34,614 bases of DNA from an uncultured Pelagibacteraceae bacterium (lineage in GTDB: Bacteria; Pseudomonadota; Alphaproteobacteria; Pelagibacterales; Pelagibacteraceae). Both the position numbers and the translations under genes were made by a program. This document shows positions 10,317 to 19,873 of this stretch, piece by piece. The stretch spans positions 1 through 34,614 of the forward strand of contig CABYXQ010000009.1 of assembly GCA_902522915.1 (NCBI GenBank). Reading direction: 5' to 3'. The first letter of the stretch is position 1, and every line of letters begins with the position of its first letter. The notes beneath the pieces were generated by a model, which was not told the origin of the DNA, did not search any database, and saw nothing but the letters and a program-made list of their open reading frames with translations.

Positions 10317-11646
10317 ACTTGCCAATACAAAAATCGTTGAAAATACTGCCTAATATCTCCTCTACATCAACTTTTCCAACAATCATCCCTAAATGTCTAG
10401 TGGCTAATCGTAAATCCTCTGCAGCTTTATCAAAATCCTCTATTTCTTTTTTCTCATTAAAATTTTTTAAATGATCTAAACACTGTTCCAAATGTTGCCT
10501 GTGTCTTTCCCTGGTAATTAAAATATCATCGCTTGTAATAAATTTATTTTTTAAATTATTTTTTATTTTTGAAATTAATTCTTCAATATTTTGATTTTCT
10601 TTAATTGAAATTAAGACATGATTTATTTTTTTTATTTCAAGATTAATATCTTTTTCTAAAAGATCAGACTTATTTATAACTAAAATTGCATTTTCATCTA
10701 ATAAACCCTTCAAAACATCAGTAAAATCAAGGTTTTTAGCATCAACAACAACGAGTTTTAAATCTGCCTCTTCTGCTCTATTTAAGGATAATTTAATGCC
10801 CTTTTTTTCTATTTCGTCTTTAGAGTTCCTTATACCAGCTGTATCGGATATTATAACTGGATAACCGTCAATATTAAAATGGGTTTCGATTACATCTCTG
10901 GTGGTACCAGCAATTTCAGAAACAATCGCAACATCTCTATTAGACAAATGATTCATTAAACTAGATTTTCCAGCGTTGGTAGGTCCAAGAATTGCAATTT
11001 TAAAACCTTCTCTAATTCTCTCTCCAACTTTTTGATCATCTAGAATTTTTTCAATATTTTTTGAAACATCATCTGAACTTTTTTTAATTTCGTTTAAAAT
11101 ATCATTTGGCAAATCTTCATCTGGAAAATCTATTTTTGCTTCAACATGGGATAAAATTTTTAAAAGTTTTTCTCTTAAAAAATTAAATTTATCAGCTGAC
11201 TTCCCTTCCATAATTTTAATTGCTTGCTGTCTTTGAATTTCGGTTTCAGAGGAAATTAAATCAGCAACACTTTCTGCTTTGAGTAAATTTATTTTGCCAT
11301 TTTGAAATGCGAGCTTTGTAAACTCACCTGGTTCTGCTAAACGAAAATTTTCAATATTTGATAAAGATAAATGTAGAGCATCAATTACAGCCTTGCTTCC
11401 ATGTACCTGTATTTCGGCCATATCCTCTCCTGTGTAGCTCTCAGGCCCTGGAAACCATAGTATTATACCTTCATCAATTAGCTCAGAAGTGTTGATTTTA
11501 TTGATTTTTCTCAGTGTTGCCACTCTTGGTTTTGGAACCCTTTTGCCCGTTAATAATTCAATAGCTTTGGAAGTTTTTTGCCCTGAGATTCTTACAACAG
11601 CTATACCAGATATTCCAGGTCCACTTGATAAAGCATAAATTGTCAT
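10315..11646 (-). CDS. mnmE: tRNA modification GTPase MnmE (TrmE)
   Basis: 443 aa with ALSSGPGISGIAVVRISG, GPTNAGKSSLMNHLSNRDVAIVSEIAGTTRD, and C-terminal FCIGK. Confidence 0.98.
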   Translation of the reverse strand: MTIYALSSGPGISGIAVVRISGQKTSKAIELLTGKRVPKPRVATLRKINKINTSELIDEGIILWFPGPESYTGEDMAEIQVHGSKAVIDALHLSLSNIENFRLAEPGEFTKLAFQNGKINLLKAESVADLISSETEIQRQQAIKIMEGKSADKFNFLREKLLKILSHVEAKIDFPDEDLPNDILNEIKKSSDDVSKNIEKILDDQKVGERIREGFKIAILGPTNAGKSSLMNHLSNRDVAIVSEIAGTTRDVIETHFNIDGYPVIISDTAGIRNSKDEIEKKGIKLSLNRAEEADLKLVVVDAKNLDFTDVLKGLLDENAILVINKSDLLEKDINLEIKKINHVLISIKENQNIEELISKIKNNLKNKFITSDDILITRERHRQHLEQCLDHLKNFNEKKEIEDFDKAAEDLRLATRHLGMIVGKVDVEEILGSIFNDFCIGK

Positions 11647-11705
11647 TTGAAGATTATAACTTCAAAACAAGGTACCTGTAAAACTTTAATTATAATGATT
11701 AATTG

Positions 11706-12974
11706 TTATGCCGGTTTATTCATTGAGTTAAAAAACTCAGAATTATTTTTTGTATCTTTTAATTTTGAATTAATAAATTCAATTGCATCCATCGTTCCCA
11801 TTGGAGCAATAATTCTTCTAAGAACATTCATTTTTTGTAGATCATTTTTATCAAATAATAATTCTTCTCTTCTAGTTCCTGATTTTGTTATATCGATTGC
11901 AGGGTAAATTCTTTTGTCAGCTATTTTTCTATCAAGAACAGTTTCGCTATTTCCTGTCCCTTTAAATTCCTCAAAAATTACTTCGTCCATTCGGCTTCCA
12001 GTATCAATAAGAGCAGTTGATATAATAGTTAATGAACCTCCTTCTTCAATATTTCTAGCTGCACCAAAAAATCTTTTTGGTCTTTGAAGTGCATTTGCAT
12101 CAACACCTCCAGTTAAAACTTTTCCTGAACTTGGAATAACAGCGTTATACGCTCTTCCCAATCTAGTTATTGAGTCTAATAAAATTACGACATCCTTTTT
12201 ATGTTCTGTTAATCTTTTTGCCTTTTCTATAACCATCTCGGCTACAGCGACATGTCTTTGTGCGGGCTCATCAAATGTAGAGCTAATTACTTCACCTTTG
12301 ACAGTTCTTTGCATATCAGTTACTTCTTCTGGACGTTCATCAATAAGCAAAACAATTAAATAACATTCTGGGTAATTTTTAGCTATTGAGTTTGCAATGC
12401 TCTGTAAAATCATTGTTTTACCAGCTTTGGGAGGTGAAATGATAATTGATCTCTGACCTTTTCCAATTGGACTAACTAAATCAATTAATCTTGGGGTTAA
12501 ATCCGGTTTTTTTTGAACTTTTGCAGTTTCAACTTCCATAACCAATTGTTTATCTGGATAAAGTGGCGTTAAGTTATCAAAAGCAATTTTATGTCGTGCT
12601 TTTTCAGGTTCTTCAAAATTAATTTTACTGACTTGAAGTAAAGCAAAATATCTTTCACCTTCTTTTGGCGCTCTAACTGGACCCTCAACAGTGTCGCCAG
12701 TTCTTAAACCAAACTTTCTAATTTGATTTGGACTAACATAAATGTCATCAGGACCTGGTAAATAATTTGACTCCATTGCCCTTAAAAAACCAAATCCGTC
12801 TTGCAATAATTGTAAAACACCTGCGCCCGTAATTTCTTCTTTCTCCGCCACTTTTTTTAAAATAGCAAAAAGAATTTCCTGTTTTCTTAGGGTGCTAGCA
12901 TTTTCAATACCAAGCTCTTCTGCTTGTGCAATAAGCTGTTCAGATGATTTAAGTTTTAGTTCTTGAATGTTCAT
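11706..12974 (-). CDS. rho: Transcription termination factor Rho
   Basis: 422 aa with [31 protein letters not shown] and [13 protein letters not shown]. Confidence 0.98.
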   Translation of the reverse strand: MNIQELKLKSSEQLIAQAEELGIENASTLRKQEILFAILKKVAEKEEITGAGVLQLLQDGFGFLRAMESNYLPGPDDIYVSPNQIRKFGLRTGDTVEGPVRAPKEGERYFALLQVSKINFEEPEKARHKIAFDNLTPLYPDKQLVMEVETAKVQKKPDLTPRLIDLVSPIGKGQRSIIISPPKAGKTMILQSIANSIAKNYPECYLIVLLIDERPEEVTDMQRTVKGEVISSTFDEPAQRHVAVAEMVIEKAKRLTEHKKDVVILLDSITRLGRAYNAVIPSSGKVLTGGVDANALQRPKRFFGAARNIEEGGSLTIISTALIDTGSRMDEVIFEEFKGTGNSETVLDRKIADKRIYPAIDITKSGTRREELLFDKNDLQKMNVLRRIIAPMGTMDAIEFINSKLKDTKNNSEFFNSMNKPA

Positions 12975-13092
12975 GATTGTTTTTTAGATAAGGACTTATC
13001 AATTAAAGATAATATATATACTCTTTAAACTATTTCAAGACAGATAGTAAAATATTAAAAAGATATGTAAAATAAAGGGTTTTTGGCTATAT

Positions 13093-13620
13093 TTAGTAAT
13101 TATTTTTTAACTCTTCAGAAAAATCATCAACTTTTGACCAGTCTGTGAACTCGTATGACTGGGAAGTATCTGTTGGGCCTTTAGTAATAAACATAATAAA
13201 CTTAATTATATATTTATCAAAAAAGTTGTAATTAGGATAATCAACCTTGCCAGCAAACACTCTTATTATATTTGGTTTCCACTTAGACATTTTTAAAAAT
13301 TTATTTATATAAGGGTTCGTTTCAGCTGTATTTTTTTCTGGTTTTCTTGCAACAACATTTACTGAAAAAAAGGCGCTTTTTTTTTGATCTAAAATATTTT
13401 TATTTAAATTAATAAATTTATAAAGTTCTTTAGAGTGTTTGCCATATCTAATGCTAGCTCCAATTATAATTTTTTCAAATTTAGATAAATCAATTTTTTT
13501 GGCTTCTTCTAAGGAAAGTAGCTTTACTAAATTTCCATCATTTATAAAATTTGTTATTCTTTCACAAATTATTTTTGTATGTCCGTCTGTACTTGAATAT
13601 ATAATTAAAAAACTAGACAT
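13093..13620 (-). CDS. hemG: Flavodoxin-type protoporphyrinogen IX dehydrogenase (HemG)
   Basis: 175 aa with IIYSSTDGHTKIICERI, IIGASIRYGKH, AFFSVNVVARKPEKNTAETNPYINKFL and PTDTSQSYEFTDW. These closely resemble E. coli HemG motifs. Adjacent to hemH and hemE. Confidence 0.88.
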   Translation of the reverse strand: MSSFLIIYSSTDGHTKIICERITNFINDGNLVKLLSLEEAKKIDLSKFEKIIIGASIRYGKHSKELYKFINLNKNILDQKKSAFFSVNVVARKPEKNTAETNPYINKFLKMSKWKPNIIRVFAGKVDYPNYNFFDKYIIKFIMFITKGPTDTSQSYEFTDWSKVDDFSEELKNNY

Positions 13621-13632
13621 GTTTAGATAATC

Positions 13633-14751
13633 TTATGATTTGTTCATCACTTGTTGTGGCATTTTTTCATAAAACTTTTTATCTAACTGATATTCTATAT
13701 CCTCTTTTTCTTGCGCCGAACCTTCTGCCTGTGTAAATGTATATTTTGCAAAATCTTTGCACCAATCCTCTTTGGTGTTTAAACATTCTATTGGATATAT
13801 GTTACCTCCCCAATCTTTTGCTTCATTTACAAGTTCATGACCTAATTCGTCAGTAGTTTCAAGACAATCAGCAACAAAGCTTGGGGAATATATGGCAATT
13901 TCTTTTTTTCCCTCTGTAATTAATTTTTTCACCACGTTCTCAGTATAAGGGGTTATCCACTCCTCAGATCCAAAACGACTTTGAAAACTCATCATACATT
14001 GTTCGGGTGTAATATTTTTTAAATTATTTGTAATAAGACAAAAAGTTTCGTAGCAATGTCTATAATAATCATCGCCCTTGTTAACAATTCTTCTTTTTTG
14101 CATACCATGAAAAGTAATTACCAAGTTATCAATTTTTTTTCCTTTTTGCTGTAGCTCATTAATTTTAGTGTCAACCTGTCTTACAGAGTTGTCTATAAAC
14201 GCATGTGTTCTATGAAAGTTTGTAATAACTTCAAAAGTTGGGATTTTAACCCTTTTAGATAATTCTTTTGCTAATGCATCTATGCCAGAGGCTATTGTGC
14301 TTTCAGAGTATTGAGGAAACATTGGTATAACCAACAATTTCGTTGCACCAACACCTTTTTTTACATCATCTTCCCAACTATCATAAACTTCATTTACATA
14401 TGGTGGGGATAAGAGAAATGCATGATTCACTTCAACACGTCCCCGAGGGTCAATTTTCTTTAATTCTTCTCTAACATTGTTTGTAAAATCTCGTGTGTTG
14501 GTAATTAAAGGAAAGTTTTTCCCATCCCAAATCCTTGCGTAAAGCTTTGCAGATTTTTTCGGCCTAAAAGGTAATACAAAAAAATTTAAAATTAACTTCC
14601 ATAACCATGGATTAATATCGACCACCCTTGGATCTCCTAAAAATTTTCTAAGATATTTTCTTAAAGCTTTAGTGGTTGGCTCAGCAGGAGACCCTAGCTG
14701 TACAAACACAACTTTTGTTTTTCTTTTTGGGTGTATAAATATCTGGTTCAT
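13633..14751 (-). CDS. hemH: Ferrochelatase
   Basis: 372 aa with VVFVQLGSPAEPTTKALRKYLRKFLGDPRV, ITFHGMQKRRI and SPSFVADCLETTDEL. Confidence 0.95.
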   Translation of the reverse strand: MNQIFIHPKRKTKVVFVQLGSPAEPTTKALRKYLRKFLGDPRVVDINPWLWKLILNFFVLPFRPKKSAKLYARIWDGKNFPLITNTRDFTNNVREELKKIDPRGRVEVNHAFLLSPPYVNEVYDSWEDDVKKGVGATKLLVIPMFPQYSESTIASGIDALAKELSKRVKIPTFEVITNFHRTHAFIDNSVRQVDTKINELQQKGKKIDNLVITFHGMQKRRIVNKGDDYYRHCYETFCLITNNLKNITPEQCMMSFQSRFGSEEWITPYTENVVKKLITEGKKEIAIYSPSFVADCLETTDELGHELVNEAKDWGGNIYPIECLNTKEDWCKDFAKYTFTQAEGSAQEKEDIEYQLDKKFYEKMPQQVMNKS

Positions 14752-14752
14752 A

Positions 14753-15754
14753 TTAATAATTTTTTACTATTTTAACTAAATAATCAAACATATCGGGGTT
14801 TGTCTCAGGAAGCACTCCATGCCCTAGATTGAATATATATGGGTGGTCTTTAAAAATATCGAGATATTTTGAAGCTTCTCTTTTTAATGTCTCTTTATCT
14901 GTTAATAAAAATTTTGGGTCTAAACCGCCTTGTATGGGTATCTTTATATCTCTAAGTATCTTTTTAGGATCAACATTATAATCAATGCTAACAGCATCAG
15001 GTTTAACAATTTCACAAAATTTTTTATAATTTTTTATTTCTCTGGGAAAACAAATAACAGGTATATTTAAAGATTTAACATAATTAACCAAATTAAGAGT
15101 TGGTGAGTAAATATATTTGGGTAAATCTTTTTCCTTTAATAAACCTGCCCAGCTATCAAATATTTGTATTACATTTGCACCATTATCAATTTGATTCTTG
15201 ATGTGTATTTTTAAAAACTTTTCTAAAATTAATAAAATTCTATCTATTAAAGAATCATTTTTAAAAAAATTTTCTTTTAGATTTTTTTTAGGAGATTTTT
15301 GATTAATAATATAAACTAATAAAGTCCACGGAGCACCGACAAAACCTATTGTATTTTTATTTTTAACTATATCGTTTACGCTTACTTTTTTAATTGCTTT
15401 ATAAACTGGATAAATTTTTTGAACAAAATCAACTTCATTTAACTTTGACATTTCATCTATATTTATTTCACCAAGTTTAGGTCCAAAACCTTTTTCAAAT
15501 TCAACCTTTTGATTTAAACCATATGGTAACATTAAAATATCTGAAAAAATTATAGCAGCATCCAAATTAAATCTCTTAAGTGGTTGTAAAGTTATTTCTG
15601 CAGACAACTCTTGATTTAAACACAACTTTATAAAATCATGATTTATTTTCCTGATTGCTCTAAATTCTGGTAAATATCTACCCGCCTGTCTCATAATCCA
15701 TATAGGATTGATTTTAGTATTTTTCTTAACTATTACTTCGTGTAGAGGTGTCAT
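14753..15754 (-). CDS. hemE: Uroporphyrinogen decarboxylase
   Basis: 333 aa with PIWIMRQAGRYLPEFRAIR, GFVGAPWTLLVY and FNLGHGVLPETNPD. Confidence 0.96.
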   Translation of the reverse strand: MTPLHEVIVKKNTKINPIWIMRQAGRYLPEFRAIRKINHDFIKLCLNQELSAEITLQPLKRFNLDAAIIFSDILMLPYGLNQKVEFEKGFGPKLGEINIDEMSKLNEVDFVQKIYPVYKAIKKVSVNDIVKNKNTIGFVGAPWTLLVYIINQKSPKKNLKENFFKNDSLIDRILLILEKFLKIHIKNQIDNGANVIQIFDSWAGLLKEKDLPKYIYSPTLNLVNYVKSLNIPVICFPREIKNYKKFCEIVKPDAVSIDYNVDPKKILRDIKIPIQGGLDPKFLLTDKETLKREASKYLDIFKDHPYIFNLGHGVLPETNPDMFDYLVKIVKNY

Positions 15755-15795
15755 ATTAAAATAATATATATAATTATTGTATTAGTATTAAGTGA

Positions 15796-15804
15796 TGTGA
15801 ATAA
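15796..15804 (-). promoter_or_regulatory. DnaA box (TTATTCACA on minus strand)
   Basis: TGTGAATAA on plus. Matches TTWTNCACA. Confidence 0.6.
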
Positions 15805-15820
15805 TGATGATTAATTTTTA

Positions 15821-15836
15821 TTAACATTATATTAAC
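15821..15836. promoter_or_regulatory. Possible CtrA binding site
   Basis: TTAA-CATTATA-TTAAC matches TTAA-N7-TTAAC. The motif is common by chance in AT-rich DNA. Confidence 0.3.
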
Positions 15837-16009
15837 AGTTTAATCACATCTTATGTTTAATAATATTGTTTAAAATGAAGCTTTTTATATATTTATCAAG
15901 TATCATGTATTATTATTTAAATTTGTTTAAAATTGTTAATAAAAGTCTTATTTTACAACAATTATTTAAAAAAAATTAAATTGTTAATTTCCATTAAAAT
16001 AATACAAAT

Positions 16010-16018
16010 TTATCCACA
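16010..16018 (+). promoter_or_regulatory. DnaA box (perfect TTATCCACA)
   Basis: Exact match. A second, degenerate box TTATCCATG follows in the same orientation 11 bp downstream (16021-16029). Confidence 0.75.
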
Positions 16019-16026
16019 AATTATCC

Positions 16027-16854
16027 ATGAGTAATACATATCAAATATATTTAATATCTGACTCTACTGGTGAAACTTTGGACAGGATTTTTTTGGCTCT
16101 AAAGGCACAGTTTAAAAATATAGAGTATAAAATACATTCATATTCTTTTACACGAACAGAAAATCAAATTCTTCAAATTCTAGATGATGCTAAAAAAAAT
16201 AAGAACTCAGTTATTCTATATACTATAGTTGATAATAATTTAGCTAAATATTTGGCCGGGGAAAGTGAACAGAGGTTTATTCCTTGTTTTAGTGTATTAG
16301 GGAATTTAATATTAAATTTTTCAAAAATACTTAATCAAAGAGCTTCCCATGAGCCGAGCGGACAACATGTTCTTAATGAAGAATATTATGAGAGAATAGA
16401 GGCCATCCAATTTACAATGAATCATGATGATGGAAATTTATTAAATGATATAGATAAATCAGATATTATTCTGGTCGGCGTTAGTAGAACAAGTAAAACG
16501 CCAACATCTATTTACTTAGCCAACAAAGGATTTAAAACTTCAAATATACCCTTGGTAAATGAAAATTCGCTACCACAAAAATTAAGAGAAAACCCACAAC
16601 AAACATGTGTAGTTGGTTTGCATACAGATCCAGAAAGATTAGTGGATCTTAGAAAAAATAGAATGAATTCATTAAAAGAGACACAAAACAAAAAATATAC
16701 AAATATTGAAAATATAAAAAAAGAAGTTGTTGAAGCAAAAAAAACCTTTAAAAAATATAAATGGCCGTCGATTGACGTAACAAGAAAATCCGTTGAGGAA
16801 ACCGCTGCTTCAATAATAAAAATTCACGATATATATTTAAATAATGTTAAATAA
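16027..16854 (+). CDS. Pyruvate, phosphate dikinase/PEP synthase regulatory protein (kinase/pyrophosphorylase, DUF299)
   Basis: 275 aa with YLISDSTGETLDRI, ILVGVSRTSKTPTSIYLANKG and KWPSIDVTRKSVEETAA. Confidence 0.95.
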   Translation: MSNTYQIYLISDSTGETLDRIFLALKAQFKNIEYKIHSYSFTRTENQILQILDDAKKNKNSVILYTIVDNNLAKYLAGESEQRFIPCFSVLGNLILNFSKILNQRASHEPSGQHVLNEEYYERIEAIQFTMNHDDGNLLNDIDKSDIILVGVSRTSKTPTSIYLANKGFKTSNIPLVNENSLPQKLRENPQQTCVVGLHTDPERLVDLRKNRMNSLKETQNKKYTNIENIKKEVVEAKKTFKKYKWPSIDVTRKSVEETAASIIKIHDIYLNNVK

Positions 16855-17431
16855 AATTATTCTTGCATCAAAAAGTAAAGTTAGAAAAGAAATTTTAGAT
16901 AAAAACAACATCCCCAATCAAGCCAAACCATCAAATGTAGATGAGGACATTGTTAAAGAGAGTTTGATAAAAGAAAAAGCTACTCCAGAAATTATATCTA
17001 AAAATTTAGCAGAACTTAAGGCCAACGCGGTAAGTCTGAAATTGCCTGATGATATAGTTTTGGGGGCTGACAGTGTAATAGATTTAGACGGAGAGTTAAT
17101 ATCAAAGCCTCAAAATAGAGAAGAAGCTCTAATTATATTAAAAAAATTGAATGGAAAAAAACATAATCTTGTAAGCTCAGTCTGTATTTCTAAAAATGGA
17201 TCTATGATTTGGAATTATACAGACAAAGCAACCCTTACAATGAAAAATTTTTCTGAAAATGATTTAAAGACATATTTAGCCAAAATAAGAGATGAGGCAT
17301 TATATGCCTATAATGTTTATCAAATCGAGGCAGAAGGCAGAAATTTATTTATAAATATAGAAGGAGATGAAGATACTATCATGGGCTTACCCGTTAAAAA
17401 AATAAAAGAATATTTAAACAATTATAAATAA
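16844..17431 (+). CDS. maf: Maf-like nucleoside triphosphate pyrophosphatase
   Basis: 195 aa with ILASKSKVRKEIL, VLGADSVIDLDGELISKP and GDEDTIMGLPV. Overlaps the DUF299 gene by 11 nt. Confidence 0.93.
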   Translation: MLNKIILASKSKVRKEILDKNNIPNQAKPSNVDEDIVKESLIKEKATPEIISKNLAELKANAVSLKLPDDIVLGADSVIDLDGELISKPQNREEALIILKKLNGKKHNLVSSVCISKNGSMIWNYTDKATLTMKNFSENDLKTYLAKIRDEALYAYNVYQIEAEGRNLFINIEGDEDTIMGLPVKKIKEYLNNYK

Positions 17432-17432
17432 A

Positions 17433-18230
17433 ATGAAGAAATATTTAGTTATTGGAAATCCAATTGAGCATTCTTTGTCACCCAAATTACACAATTACTG
17501 GATTAAAACAAATAATATTGACGCAATCTATGAAAAGAAAAAATTAAATGATGAAGAATTAGAAAGTATAATTTTTAAAGTTAAAAAAAATGAAATACAC
17601 GGCATTAATGTAACCGTCCCTTTTAAAAATAAGATTATTCCTTATATCGATCAGCTAAGTCCAGAAGCAGAACAAACCAAATCAGTCAACACAATATATA
17701 CAAGCAATAACCAAATAATAGGTCACAACACAGACATAGCAGGCTTTGAATTAAGTTTAAAAAAATTAAAATATGACGTTTCTGGTAAAAAAATTTTAAT
17801 ATTAGGCGCAGGTGGAGTGGTTCCCTCAATAATTTTTGCGTTAAATAGAATGAATGTATCTAAAATTACCATTACAAACAGAACTAAAGAAAACGCAGAA
17901 AAACTAAAAGAGTTATTCAAAGAATTAACTTTGGCTAATTGGGGTGATGTCTCTGATTTTGATATGATTATTAATGCAACAAGTGTTGGTTTAAATACAA
18001 ATGAAAAAATAGATTTAGACCTATCTAAAATAGGCGAAAATAAATTTTTCTATGATGTAATTTATAATCCTAGTGAAACAAATTTTTTAAAAATGGGCAA
18101 AAATCTAGGCAACAGAACAGAGAATGGAAAGTTTATGTTTATTTATCAAGCGCACCAAGCATTTACCATTTGGCATAAATTAATGCCCGTAATTAATGAT
18201 GAAGTTATTAATATTGTAACAAATGATTAG
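17433..18230 (+). CDS. aroE: Shikimate dehydrogenase
   Basis: 265 aa with VIGNPIEHSLSPKLHNYW, NVTVPFKNKI, GAGGVVPSI and INATSVGL. Confidence 0.96.
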   Translation: MKKYLVIGNPIEHSLSPKLHNYWIKTNNIDAIYEKKKLNDEELESIIFKVKKNEIHGINVTVPFKNKIIPYIDQLSPEAEQTKSVNTIYTSNNQIIGHNTDIAGFELSLKKLKYDVSGKKILILGAGGVVPSIIFALNRMNVSKITITNRTKENAEKLKELFKELTLANWGDVSDFDMIINATSVGLNTNEKIDLDLSKIGENKFFYDVIYNPSETNFLKMGKNLGNRTENGKFMFIYQAHQAFTIWHKLMPVINDEVINIVTND

Positions 18231-18792
18231 AATTGGATTAGTTGGAGATATAGGGTCAGGCAAAAGTTATATAGCAAATAATTTTGGATATCCCGTTTTT
18301 AATGCAGATCTTGAAGTAGGTAAATTATATAAAAAAAATAGAAAAATTTTTGTTAAATTAAATAAGGTTTTGCCCAATTATTTTAATTCATTTCCAGTAG
18401 ATAAAAGAGATGTTTCGAGAGCAATATTGGCTAATGAAACTAATTTAAAAAAAATTATTAAAATTATTCATCAAGAAATAAGAAAAAAATTATTTCTTTT
18501 CCTAAAAAAAAATAAAAATAAAAAAATATTAATTTTAGACATACCTCTTTTATTAGAAAATAATTTACATAAAAAAAAAGATATTTTAATTTATATTCAA
18601 TCAAAAAAATTTGATATTTTTAAAAGGTTAAAAAAAAGAAAAAATTTTAATAAGAAATTATTAAATAAATTTAAAAAAATTCAACTTCCACTTGACTATA
18701 AAAAAAATAAATCTCAATTTATTATTAAAAATAATTTTACCAAAAAATCTGTTAAGAATGATATAAAAAATATTTTAAAAGAGATTTTATAA
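18223..18792 (+). CDS. coaE: Dephospho-CoA kinase
   Basis: 189 aa with IGLVGDIGSGKSYIANNF, NADLEVGKLY and LDIPLLLENN. Strongly Lys/Asn-biased. Confidence 0.9.
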   Translation: MIRIGLVGDIGSGKSYIANNFGYPVFNADLEVGKLYKKNRKIFVKLNKVLPNYFNSFPVDKRDVSRAILANETNLKKIIKIIHQEIRKKLFLFLKKNKNKKILILDIPLLLENNLHKKKDILIYIQSKKFDIFKRLKKRKNFNKKLLNKFKKIQLPLDYKKNKSQFIIKNNFTKKSVKNDIKNILKEIL

Positions 18793-19458
18793 ATGAAAGA
18801 AATAATTCTAGATACCGAAACAACAGGAATATCAATAAAAGAAGGGCACAGAATTGTAGAAATTGGTTGTATCGAACTAGATAATTTTAGTCTAACTAAA
18901 AAAAATTTTCATTGTTATCTTAATCCCGAAAGAAAGGTTTCTGAAAAAGCACTGGAAGTTCACGGATACACTGACAAATTTTTAGCTAAACAAAAAAAAT
19001 TTAATGAAATAAGTGATGAATTTTTAACTTTTATTAAGGGCAAAAGACTTATAATTCATAACTCGGAGTTTGATTTGGCACATCTAAATAATGAACTTTC
19101 TCTATTAGGAAAAAAAAAACTTAATAATCAAGTTATTGATACGCTAGTTTTAGCTAGGGACAAATTTCCTGGCTCACCAGTTAGTTTAGATGCTCTTTGC
19201 AAAAGGTATAGAATAGATAATTCTAAAAGAACTAAACACACTGCATTAGTTGATTGTGATTTATTGTCAAAAGTTTATATAAATTTAATTGATCAAAAAG
19301 AACCAAAATTAAATTTTCAAAATCAAGATGATCAAATTAATGAAAAAAATGTTTTAAATTTTGAATATTATAAAAAAATTATTTCACCGACCGACGAAGA
19401 AATTAAAAAACACAAAGAGTATTTAAAAAATAATTTAAATAAAAATTTTTTTAATTAA
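18793..19458 (+). CDS. dnaQ: DNA polymerase III epsilon subunit (3'-5' exonuclease)
   Basis: 221 aa with ILDTETTGI, HRIVEIGCIEL, HNSEFDLAHLN and KHTALVDCDLLSKVY. Confidence 0.96.
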   Translation: MKEIILDTETTGISIKEGHRIVEIGCIELDNFSLTKKNFHCYLNPERKVSEKALEVHGYTDKFLAKQKKFNEISDEFLTFIKGKRLIIHNSEFDLAHLNNELSLLGKKKLNNQVIDTLVLARDKFPGSPVSLDALCKRYRIDNSKRTKHTALVDCDLLSKVYINLIDQKEPKLNFQNQDDQINEKNVLNFEYYKKIISPTDEEIKKHKEYLKNNLNKNFFN

Positions 19459-19873
19459 ATCTTTGATTATATAAATTTTCAAAGTCTATTTTTTTTTCGA
19501 TTTTTATTTCTGGATATCCTGAATTATGGAGAACATCCAAAAGAGATTTTTCTAAATCTGGATAAATATCAATTTGTACATCACATAATATAATTTTTTC
19601 CAGTTCTTTTTTATCTTTTGTGTCCTCATTCATTTTAATAACTGTTGCGAAAATAATTTCAAAATACGATTTTTTTTTATTTTCATTTTTATCTTCAAAT
19701 TTTAAAGTTGTATTTATTTCAATTACTTTATTTTTTAATGCTTTTGAGGTTATATCTATACCAAGTTGATATTGACTTATATGATCTTTAACAAATAAAT
19801 AAGTTTCAATATCAGAAGTCTCACTAGATAGATCTTTAATATATTTTGCTAAAATTTTATATTTTTTTGTCAT
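19451..19873 (-). CDS. secB: Protein-export chaperone SecB
   Basis: 140 aa with KILAKYIKDLSSETSD, QLGIDITSKAL and EINTTLKF. Overlaps dnaQ 3' end convergently by 8 nt. Confidence 0.88.
   Translation of the reverse strand: MTKKYKILAKYIKDLSSETSDIETYLFVKDHISQYQLGIDITSKALKNKVIEINTTLKFEDKNENKKKSYFEIIFATVIKMNEDTKDKKELEKIILCDVQIDIYPDLEKSLLDVLHNSGYPEIKIEKKIDFENLYNQRFN

Larger units (their letters stand above)
15755..16026. other. Candidate chromosomal replication origin (oriC)
   Basis: 272-bp divergent intergenic gap between hemE and the DUF299 gene, the same position as the Caulobacter oriC. My hand count is about 36 G/C in 266 nt (~14%). DnaA-box-like sites: TGTGAATAA (15796-15804, minus), TTATCCACA (16010-16018) and TTATCCATG (16021-16029). 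A TTAA-N7-TTAAC (15821-15836) is also present. Genes diverge on either side and parAB/parS lie within 10 kb. Confidence 0.8.

Noticed and set aside
13953-13961. DnaA-box-like TTATCCACT in hemH
   Set aside because: Single isolated 8/9 match within conserved coding sequence (EWITPYTE), with no neighbouring boxes and outside the origin gap.
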